From Streptomyces varsoviensis (lineage in GTDB: Bacteria; Actinomycetota; Actinomycetes; Streptomycetales; Streptomycetaceae): a DNA stretch of 64,000 bases. The position numbers were made by a program, and so were the translations under genes. The DNA is taken from assembly GCF_000718635.1 (NCBI RefSeq), contig NZ_JOBF01000009.1, positions 124,001-188,000 on the forward strand, read 5' to 3'. Shown one piece after another: positions 58,301 to 64,000 of the stretch. Below the pieces are notes generated by a model. That model worked only from the letters and a program-made list of their open reading frames with translations, was not told the DNA's origin and ran no database searches. Numbering within the stretch: position 1 is the first letter of the stretch; the number at the start of each line of letters is the position of its first letter.

Positions 58301-58443
58301 TAGCCGAGGAACTGTTCATCTCGCCGAAGACGGCGAGCGTGCACGTCTCCAACATCCTGGCGAAGCTGGGCGTGTCGGGGCGCGGCGAGGCGGGCGCGCT
58401 GGCGCACCGGCTGCGCCTGTTCGGCGCTCCGGAGAACGCTTGA
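55339..58443 (+). CDS. Large ATP-binding LuxR-family (LAL) transcriptional regulator
   Basis: A 1034-residue STAND/LAL regulator. The N-terminal AAA_16 ATPase has Walker A 'GGEAGVGKTRL' (~48-58) and Walker B 'LVVALEDLHWADRS'. A long helical TPR-like middle (about 380-940) follows, then the C-terminal LuxR helix-turn-helix 'LTPRERDVLRLVAAGRSNRRIAEELF' (~965-1020). Such regulators switch on adjacent or distant catabolic or secondary-metabolite genes on ligand and ATP binding. The start is uncertain: ATG 55339 or 55357, or GTG 55369. No obvious target cluster is adjacent. Confidence 0.93.
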   Translation: MSVGCAMLGDVRTTSVSPVFVGRAAELAALADALDRAAAGEPQALLVGGEAGVGKTRLIEEFLAAARAADAVTAVGGCVELGADGLPFAPVSTALRALRRQLGDALAEAAAGQEGELARLLPELGETSPESRGEDGRARLFELTARLLERLAADRTLVVALEDLHWADRSTRELLGYLLRSLAHARLVIVATYRSDDLHRRHPLRPFLAELDRMRTVRRVELPRFTRAEVGDQLTGITGRRPGRPLLDRVFERSDGNAFFVEELARSLADEDGPGPGGPRGESLSESLRELLLVRVEALPGDAQAVVRAAAEGGSAVEYDLLRAVAGLDEDALIEALRAAVGAGILLPTPDGDGYRFRHSLVREAVGDDLLPGERSRLHRRYAHALEADPALVRAEERPARLASYWYHAHDPAKALPATLEAAVHSRRRYAYAEQLRLLDRALELWEIAPVAVREAQRPFDHADGYPARRAGEPPRHLDLLAEIVVAAHLSGEQERALTVSKQALRDLDEDRAPLRAAWFWNQRAKQMEGLARGDGRAELDRAQELVRGLPPSPVHAEVLALAAALAATHTPGPETFAKAERAVEFARLVGAEGIELNARLTLGGLTAEAGDVTGGLAEMRAVRDRVVELGRAGVLSHIGVLGRCYTNLASALESVGRSAEAVEATVEGIEVLTGFGLPDAQAWVVANQANALFSLGRWDEAERAALETRRLARTAKPRGTAAGRLTKIALARGDWATAERELATAREHYGRHDPQPQHTLALARYTLELAAARGRIEEVRAVLDEASEIGLPPTAAPYVWPLLLAAATAEADARGLPRADAGRAETLRRIRRAAKATAQPVPLWQAHALLLEAEVRRAEGIGDPARWMAAADALEPLERPYELARARHRWAEALLAEGGGAAREQAAGLLARAHFVAAALGARPLREDLEQLAARARLPLEGPPAAEPAAPAPPAGPVDDPAESFGLTPRERDVLRLVAAGRSNRRIAEELFISPKTASVHVSNILAKLGVSGRGEAGALAHRLRLFGAPENA

Positions 58444-58496
58444 GCGGACGGGCGGGGACGTCCGGCACCCGCCCGGGCGCTCGTCCCGGGCCCGGG

Positions 58497-58661
58497 TCAG
58501 TGTTCCTGTGGCCGTATGACGACGTGGCCCGAGTCGAGGTCTATGGGGCCGTGGCCGGAGGAGCCGTCGCCGACGTCCTCGCGGGTCAGCTCCAGGCGGT
58601 TGCGCTCTTCCTCGGTGTGCTTGCGGCCAGGAGCGAAGATCGCTTCGAAGATGTTGAACAT
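58497..58661 (-). CDS. DUF6191 family small protein
   Basis: A 54-residue protein starting 'MFNIFEAIFAPGRKHTEEERNRLELTREDVG' and ending 'GPIDLDSGHVVIR', matching a family of tiny actinobacterial proteins annotated DUF6191. Role unknown. ATG 58661 is chosen because the family starts there and GGGGG precedes it. Confidence 0.8.
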   Translation of the reverse strand: MFNIFEAIFAPGRKHTEEERNRLELTREDVGDGSSGHGPIDLDSGHVVIRPQEH

Positions 58662-58763
58662 CTGAACCCCCGTTGGAGTGGTGGTCCCCTCGTACATTGT
58701 ACGGCGGTGGCCGGGAAACGCGCCGGGACGACGAAAGCCCTGGTCAGGTAGTGGCCCTCCGGG

Positions 58764-59924
58764 TCAGGTGACCGACAGGCGGAGGAGGCGGTCGTCGTCG
58801 CCCGTCGGGTCGCCGCGGCCGTCGGTGTCGCTCGTGGTCAGCCACAGGCCGCCGTCGTCCGTGGGGACGACCGTGCGCAGCCGCCCGTACTTCTTCTCCA
58901 GGAAGGACTGCGGCTCGGCCACCGGCCGCGCGCCGTTGAGGGGCACGCGCCACAGCCGCTCGCCGCGCAGCCCCGCCATCCACAGCGAGCCCTTGGCGTA
59001 GGCCAGGCCGCTGGGGGACGCCTCCGACGTCTTCCACTGCTCGACCGGTGCCACGTAGCCGCTCCTGTCGCCCTTGCCCTCGACGAGCGGCCAGCCGTAG
59101 TTCTTGCCCGGTTCGACGAGGTTCAGCTCGTCCCAGGTGTCCTGGCCGAACTCGCTGGCCCACAGCCGTTTGTCCGCGTCCCAGGCGAGGCCCTGCACAT
59201 TGCGGTGGCCGAGCGTGTAGATCACCGAGTCCGGGCGGGGGTTGCCCTCGGCGGGCCGGCCGTCGGGCGTCATCCGCAGGATCTTCCCGCCGAAGGACTT
59301 CTCGTCCTGCGCGAGGTCGCGCTGCCCGCTCTCGCCCGTACCCACGTACAGCATCTTGTCCGGGCCGAACGCGATCCGCCCGCCGTTGTGGTTCGAACCC
59401 TTCGGGATACCGCGGAAGACCGTGTCCGGCGCCCCGAGCCGGCTGCCGGCCGGCTTCTTCTCGTCGTAGGACATGCGGGCGACGCGGTTGTCGGAGTCGG
59501 TGGTGAAGTAGGCGTACACCATGTGGTCCGAGCCGTAGTCCGGGGAGAGCGCGATGCCCAGGAGGCCCCCCTCGCCCGCCGCCGCGACGCCCGGCACGGT
59601 GCCCAGCTCCGTCTGGCCGCCGTCCTTGGCGCTCACCCGGAGGATCTTCCCGGTGTCGCGGGAGGAGACCAGCAGATCTCCGCCGGGCAGCGGCGCGAGC
59701 CCCCAAGGGGACTTGAGCTTGGTGGCGACCGTACGCTCCACCCGGACCGAGCCCTTGGCGGGCGCGACGGCCGCCGCCGAAGCGCCGTCCCCGGAAGGGG
59801 AGCCGCTGCCCGCGGGACCGGTGGCCCTGCGCTCGCCGGGGAAGCCGTCGCCCCCCGAGGAGCAGCCTCCTACGAGCAGCAGGGAGGCGGTGGCCAGCGC
59901 GGCGGTGACGGTGATGCGTCGCAC
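58764..59924 (-). CDS. PQQ-dependent sugar (glucose/sorbosone) dehydrogenase-type lipoprotein
   Basis: A 386-residue exported lipoprotein: signal plus lipobox 'LLVGGC' at residues 16-21, then a Ser/Gly linker to about 55. The six-bladed beta-propeller of the GSDH family follows: 'LKSPWGLAPLPGGDLLVSSRDTG', 'GSNHNGGRIAFGPDKMLYVGTGE', 'LGHRNVQGLAWD' and 'GPGKNYGWP'-like 'EPGKNYGWPL'. His in 'NHNGG' and 'GHRN' are the usual cofactor/active-site histidines. It would oxidise a sugar outside the membrane if PQQ is available; no PQQ biosynthesis gene is in the window. Confidence 0.92.
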   Translation of the reverse strand: MRRITVTAALATASLLLVGGCSSGGDGFPGERRATGPAGSGSPSGDGASAAAVAPAKGSVRVERTVATKLKSPWGLAPLPGGDLLVSSRDTGKILRVSAKDGGQTELGTVPGVAAAGEGGLLGIALSPDYGSDHMVYAYFTTDSDNRVARMSYDEKKPAGSRLGAPDTVFRGIPKGSNHNGGRIAFGPDKMLYVGTGESGQRDLAQDEKSFGGKILRMTPDGRPAEGNPRPDSVIYTLGHRNVQGLAWDADKRLWASEFGQDTWDELNLVEPGKNYGWPLVEGKGDRSGYVAPVEQWKTSEASPSGLAYAKGSLWMAGLRGERLWRVPLNGARPVAEPQSFLEKKYGRLRTVVPTDDGGLWLTTSDTDGRGDPTGDDDRLLRLSVT

Positions 59925-60220
59925 GGTGAATCCTCTCGCCGGGGCGGAACGCGGTCCTGTTCCTTATACACCGGGGTCGCGGCGGGGTCCCGGCACGCGC
60001 CCCGGCCGCCGGTGCCGCACGGGCCGCCTGGGCCGTACGGGCCGCCGGTGCCGACCGCCCCGTGCCGTACGGGCCGCCTGGGCCGTACTGGCCGACTTCA
60101 CGCGGCCGTACGCGCCACACTCCGGCGTACGCCCCCAGGAGCCGCCCACAGAAGCCCCCCACAGGAGACCTCCCAGGGTGTGCCCCTCCCCGGCCGCCCC
60201 GTCAGCCACAAAAGCCGGTC
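59925..60220. other. Repeat-containing intergenic region
   Basis: About 296 bases between two minus-strand genes. A 50-bp imperfect direct repeat (TGCCG(C/T)ACGGGCCGCCTGG units at 60013 and 60063) lies in the middle. No gene or clear promoter was seen. Confidence 0.6.
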
Positions 60221-61213
60221 TCAGGCCCAGGAGTCCCGTACCGGCGGCAGGGCCGAGATCTCCGCGAAGTCCTCATGCGTCAGCCGCAGTCCGGCGGCGC
60301 CCGCGTTCTGCACCGCCCACCGCTCCTTCTTCGTCCCCGGCACCGGCACCACGTGCGGGCCCTGCGCCAGCACCCACGCCAGCGCCACCTGCGCCGCCGT
60401 CGCCCCATGCCGCTCGGCGACCCGCCGCAGCCCCGCCACGATCGGCTGGTTCGCGGCCATCATCTCGGCCGTGAAGCGCGGATGCCGGGCCCGTACGTCG
60501 TCCGGTTCGAACCCCTGCCCCGGCGTCAGCGTCCCGCTGAGGAAGCCGTTGCCCAGCGGCATCGCCGCCAGCACGCCGACGCCCCGCGCCGCGCACCACG
60601 GCACCAGCGCGTCCAGCGCCTCCGGCGACCACACCGACAGCTCGGCCTGCACACAGCTCACCGGGAAGACCTGCTGGAGGCGCGCCAACTGACGGATCGT
60701 GGTGTCGTACAGGCCGCCGCCCGCCCGCCGGTGCGCCCGCGCACCCACGGCGCACAGCCCCAGCGAGCGGACCTTGCCGGCCGCGACCAGTTCCGCCATC
60801 GCCCCCCAGGTCTCCTCGATCGGCACCTCGGGGTCGGGCCGGTGCAACTGGTACAGGTCGATGGCGTCGGTCTGGAGCCGCCGCAGCGACGCGTCGCAGG
60901 CGCGTTTCACATAGCCGGGGCGGCCGTTGGCCACGATGTGCTGCTCGCCGACGAGCAGCCCGCACTTGGTGGAGACGAAGACGTCCGGGCGCCGCTGCCG
61001 CAGCACCCGCCCCAACAGCAGCTCATTGGTGAACGGCCCGTACATGTCGGCGGTGTCCAGCAGGTTCACGCCCGCGTCCAGCGCGGCGTGCACGGCCCGC
61101 AGCGCGCCCTCGCCGCTCTGCTGCGAGGCGGTGTACGCCCAGTGCATGGGCATGCAGCCGAGGCCGATCGCGCCCACTTCGAGCGCCGACGCGCCGATTC
61201 TCCTGCGCTCCAC
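60221..61213 (-). CDS. Aldo/keto reductase
   Basis: A 330-residue NADPH-dependent aldo/keto reductase. The catalytic tetrad is Asp ('NLLDTADMYGP'), Tyr (same segment), Lys ('VFVSTKCGLL') and His ('IDLYQLHRPDPEVP'). The C-terminal 'VPGTKKERWAVQNAGA' is the cofactor phosphate site. A Gly/Ala/Arg-rich piece ('RAHRRAGGGLYD') replaces the usual loop after strand 5. Substrate unknown; divergent from a dehydrogenase gene. Confidence 0.93.
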   Translation of the reverse strand: MERRRIGASALEVGAIGLGCMPMHWAYTASQQSGEGALRAVHAALDAGVNLLDTADMYGPFTNELLLGRVLRQRRPDVFVSTKCGLLVGEQHIVANGRPGYVKRACDASLRRLQTDAIDLYQLHRPDPEVPIEETWGAMAELVAAGKVRSLGLCAVGARAHRRAGGGLYDTTIRQLARLQQVFPVSCVQAELSVWSPEALDALVPWCAARGVGVLAAMPLGNGFLSGTLTPGQGFEPDDVRARHPRFTAEMMAANQPIVAGLRRVAERHGATAAQVALAWVLAQGPHVVPVPGTKKERWAVQNAGAAGLRLTHEDFAEISALPPVRDSWA

Positions 61214-61288
61214 CTGGCCTTACCCCTCCCGTTCCCGGCCACCCAAACTAACCTCTGCCGACCGGGGCGTTTCGCATAGCCTCATGTC

Positions 61289-62251
61289 ATGAGCGCAGAT
61301 GACGACGGCTTCGCCCGCCCGCTGGCCTGGCTCCCCGTGCCGGCCGAGGAGATCGACGGACTCCCCGAGGAACTGGACTACGCGCGGTGGGACGGCGAGG
61401 CGGAGTTCCCCACCGACCCGGCCCGCTGCGCGTTCTACGCCGTCCCGTACCTCAAGAAGCCCGAGGTGTGCCTGCGGCCGCTGCCGCGGATGACGGGCGT
61501 ACGGGTGGTGCAGACGCTCACCGCGGGCGTCGAGCACATGCTGCCCGCCGTCCCGGACCTCCCGGCGGGCGCGCGGCTGTGCAACGCCCGCGGCCTGCAC
61601 GACACGAGCACGGCGGAGCTCGCGCTGACCCTCATCCTGGCCTCCCTGCGCGGTGTGCCCGACTTCGTGCGCGCCCAGGACGCGGGGGAGTGGCGGCAGG
61701 GGTTCCGGCCGGCGCTCGCCGACAAGCGCGTGCTCATCGTCGGCTACGGCGCGATCGGCGCCGCGATCGAGGACCGGCTCGCGCCGTTCGAGTGCGAGCG
61801 GGTGACGCGCGTCGCGCGCTCCGCCCGTACCACCGCGCGCGGGCCGGTGCACGCCTTCACCGACCTGCCCGAACTCCTGCCCGACGCCGATGTCGTGATC
61901 CTCGCGACGCCCCTCACCGACGAGACCCGCCACCTCGCCGGCGCGGCCTTCCTCGCGCGGATGAAGGACGGCGCGCTCCTGGTGAACATCGCGCGCGGCC
62001 GGATCGTCGACACCGAGGCGCTGCTGGCCGAGACGGGCAGCGGCCGGCTGCGGGCCGCCCTCGATGTCACCGACCCGGAGCCGCTGCCCGCCGGGCACCC
62101 GCTGTGGAGCTCGCCCGGCGTGCTCATCACGCCGCACGTGGGCGGCCCGTCGTCGGCCTTCGCGCCGCGGGCCAAGAAGATCCTGCGCGAGCAGTTGCGG
62201 CGGTTCGCCGACGGAGATCCGGTGCTGAACGTCGTGGCTACCGCTACCTGA
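61289..62251 (+). CDS. D-2-hydroxyacid dehydrogenase family protein
   Basis: A 320-residue NAD(P)-dependent D-2-hydroxyacid dehydrogenase. The cofactor loop is 'LIVGYGAIGAAIEDRL', the catalytic Arg is in 'LLVNIARGRIVDTEAL', Glu/Asp in 'LDVTDPEPLPAGHPLW' and His in 'LITPHVGGPSSAF'. It is slightly shorter at the N-terminus than phosphoglycerate dehydrogenases. Substrate not determined by sequence. The 75-base gap to the divergent aldo/keto reductase suggests shared control. Confidence 0.93.
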   Translation: MSADDDGFARPLAWLPVPAEEIDGLPEELDYARWDGEAEFPTDPARCAFYAVPYLKKPEVCLRPLPRMTGVRVVQTLTAGVEHMLPAVPDLPAGARLCNARGLHDTSTAELALTLILASLRGVPDFVRAQDAGEWRQGFRPALADKRVLIVGYGAIGAAIEDRLAPFECERVTRVARSARTTARGPVHAFTDLPELLPDADVVILATPLTDETRHLAGAAFLARMKDGALLVNIARGRIVDTEALLAETGSGRLRAALDVTDPEPLPAGHPLWSSPGVLITPHVGGPSSAFAPRAKKILREQLRRFADGDPVLNVVATAT

Positions 62252-62438
62252 GGCCACGCACAGGTACCGTCCGCATGCGCCCGGTGTCCGCAACCCCGCT
62301 GGTAGTCACGCTGTGTAGATAAGCTATGTCCCTGAGTGACGAGTCTGGTGTATCGTCCCGAGCGGGGGCTGCGCCGGGCACCGTACGGCGGCAGCGAAGG
62401 ACCGGAACTCAAGGGGGGCGACGGGCGATGCACGGCCT

Positions 62439-64000
62439 ATGGACGAACCACCCGACGCACAGCGTTCACTCATCACGACACTGCCGCGCGGCGGACCGGA
62501 TTCCGTGGCGCGGGACGGCCGCGCGGTGAGCGCCGCCTCGGGCGTGGCACTGCCCCGGCAGCCGGCGCGCGGCGCCGCCGGGCTGCTGCCGCAGCTCCTC
62601 CTCGCCCTGGTATGCGGCGGATACGCCACAGGGGCGGCATTCGGCTGGGGTTCGCCCGAAGCAGCCCTGTTCATGGGCGACTTCGGGCTCAGCGGCGCCG
62701 CCGTCCTCGCCTGCGCCTCCTGCTTCTGGTACTGGCGCAGGCGCAGCAGCCGCTTTCGACCCGCCTGGCTCCTGTTCGCGGCCTCCTCCGGCATGGCCGG
62801 CTTCGGCAACGCCGTCTGGGGCTGGTACGAGGTCGTGCTCAAGGCGCCCGTGCCGAGCCCGTCCCTCGCCGACTTCTGCTTCCTGCTCTTCGCGCCGCCC
62901 GCGATCGTCGGGCTGCTGGTGCTCGCCAAGCGGCCGGTCACCCGCGCGGGCTGGGTCTGCCTGGCCCTGGACGCCTGGCTCATCGGCGGCTCGCTGCTCA
63001 CCCTCTCCTGGAGCCTCGCGCTCGCCCACACCGCGCACTTCCGGGGCGAGAGCGTGGCCCAGGCGGCGCTCTCGCTCGCCTACCCGCTGCTGGACATCGT
63101 GCTGGTCTCCATGGTGCTGGCGCTGCACTTCCGGCGCACGTCCGCCAACCGCTCCGCCGTCAACACGGCCATCGCCGCGCTCGCCCTCACCGTGCTGTGC
63201 GACGCGCTGTTCACCTCGCCCCTGCTGCGCGAGCACTACCGCTCCGGGCAGATCCTCGACGCCGGCTGGTTCGCCGGCTCCATGCTGATGGCGTACGCGC
63301 CGTGGGTGGCCCGCGACGAGGCCGCGCGGGCCCCGTCGCCGGGCCGGGTGACCCACCACTCCGGACGCCCCATCTCGGGCTCCCTGGCGGCCCTCACGCC
63401 GTATCTCGCGGCCGCCGTCTGCACGCTGGGCATCCTCTACAACGTCCTCGACGGCCGCCGCATCGACCGCGTCGTGCTCTTCACGGGCTGTACGGTCGTG
63501 CTGGCCCTCGTGGTCCGGCAGGGCATCATGCTGCTGGACAACATCTCCCTCACCCAGGAGCTGGCCCACAAGGAGAACCACTTCCGCTCCCTGGTGCAGG
63601 GGTCCAGCGACGTCATCATGATCGCCGCGCCCACGGGGATACTGCGCTACGTCAGCCCCGCCGCCGCGGGCGTCTACGGGCGCGACGCGGACGAGCTGAT
63701 CGGCTCCGAGCTGGCCGCGCTCATACATCCCGAGGACCTCGGCCGGGTGGTCCATGAAGTGCGCCGGTTCCTCGCCGCGCCGCCGGCCGAGGAGCCCAAC
63801 ACCCGTATCGAGTGCCGCTTCCGCTCCGGCACGGGCGACTGGCTCAATGTCGAGTCGACGGTCAACCGGCACCACGGCGGCCTCATCTTCAACAGCCGGG
63901 ACGTCACCGAACGGGTGCGTCTCCAGGCCCAGTTACAGCACAACGCCGAGCACGACCCGCTGACCGACCTGCCCAACCGGGCGCTGTTCACCAGAAAGGT
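62439..64000 (+). CDS. Membrane-PAS-GGDEF protein, 3' truncated by window edge
   Basis: The frame is open to the window end. An N-terminal tail (~55 residues) is followed by about nine or ten membrane helices to ~365, then a PAS domain ('HFRSLVQGSSDVIMIAAPTGILRYVSPAAAGVYG' onward). The start of a GGDEF domain follows ('HDPLTDLPNRALFTRK'); the GGDEF motif itself and any EAL domain are beyond the edge. It probably makes or degrades c-di-GMP in response to a membrane or PAS signal. A TTA codon (63933-63935) just before the GGDEF domain suggests bldA control. ATG 62439 is the first good start, with only a weak ribosome site. Confidence 0.85.
   Translation, partial: MDEPPDAQRSLITTLPRGGPDSVARDGRAVSAASGVALPRQPARGAAGLLPQLLLALVCGGYATGAAFGWGSPEAALFMGDFGLSGAAVLACASCFWYWRRRSSRFRPAWLLFAASSGMAGFGNAVWGWYEVVLKAPVPSPSLADFCFLLFAPPAIVGLLVLAKRPVTRAGWVCLALDAWLIGGSLLTLSWSLALAHTAHFRGESVAQAALSLAYPLLDIVLVSMVLALHFRRTSANRSAVNTAIAALALTVLCDALFTSPLLREHYRSGQILDAGWFAGSMLMAYAPWVARDEAARAPSPGRVTHHSGRPISGSLAALTPYLAAAVCTLGILYNVLDGRRIDRVVLFTGCTVVLALVVRQGIMLLDNISLTQELAHKENHFRSLVQGSSDVIMIAAPTGILRYVSPAAAGVYGRDADELIGSELAALIHPEDLGRVVHEVRRFLAAPPAEEPNTRIECRFRSGTGDWLNVESTVNRHHGGLIFNSRDVTERVRLQAQLQHNAEHDPLTDLPNRALFTRK

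Noticed and set aside
62325..62360. BldD-box-like TGAC/GTC element upstream of the membrane-PAS-GGDEF gene
   Set aside because: TGACGAGTC matches only part of the BldD consensus; too weak to call.

Overview
This is a high-GC actinobacterial chromosome segment, almost certainly from a Streptomyces. The base composition, frequent GTG starts, GTGA/ATGA stop-start overlaps, rare TTA codons, GlxA, HxlR, TetR, Lrp and LuxR-LAL regulators, a GOLPH3/GPP34 protein and a DUF397 remnant all point that way. The core order (oligopeptide transporter, cysteine desulfurase, mnmA, MetE-like gene, ligA, GGDEF-EAL gene, gatC-gatA-small gene-gatB) matches, from memory, the S. coelicolor SCO5476-SCO5501 neighbourhood. 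No rRNA, tRNA, CRISPR array, insertion sequence or prophage was recognised.

Layout. 1-10.1 kb is core: the end of a peptide-binding protein, one permease and two ATPases of a Dpp/Opp importer, a secreted M1 peptidase, a TRIC-like membrane protein, a thioesterase, a cysteine desulfurase and mnmA. 10.1-28.9 kb is accessory: a VOC protein, an orphan Phd antitoxin, a serine hydrolase, GPP34, many small regulators, a cytochrome P450, a GlxA-HD-RidA module, an FAD monooxygenase and gdhA. It also holds two decayed spots: a divergent NmrA/MarR pair cut by a deletion, and DUF397/ATP-binding protein remnants. 29-40.4 kb returns to core: LOG protein, SDR, DUF3592, MetE-like, ligA, a GGDEF-EAL c-di-GMP protein and gatCAB, closed by a strong terminator. 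40.5-51.7 kb carries a Tat-secreted hydrolase, a DUF5937/ArsR regulator and a peptide uptake and cleavage module: an M81 peptidase and ROK regulator divergent from a second Dpp transporter whose two ATPases are fused. 51.9-64 kb holds a Tat-secreted phospholipase C, small proteins, a large LuxR regulator, a PQQ-type sugar dehydrogenase, an aldo/keto reductase, a 2-hydroxyacid dehydrogenase and a truncated membrane-PAS-GGDEF protein.

Themes. Peptide handling recurs (two Dpp systems, M1 and M81 peptidases). Both c-di-GMP genes contain a TTA codon, so their translation may depend on bldA; a GPP34 gene and a DUF3592 gene also have one. The window is rich in short tandem repeats. Intergenic ones have periods of 8, 9, 15, 19, 22, 35, 45 and 50 bp, while coding ones have periods divisible by three (18, 21, 33 bp) and add flexible inserts to a P450, a regulator and other proteins. 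Several regulator genes have a -10 element so close to the start codon that leaderless transcription is likely. All assignments are from reading the sequence; no database search was run.
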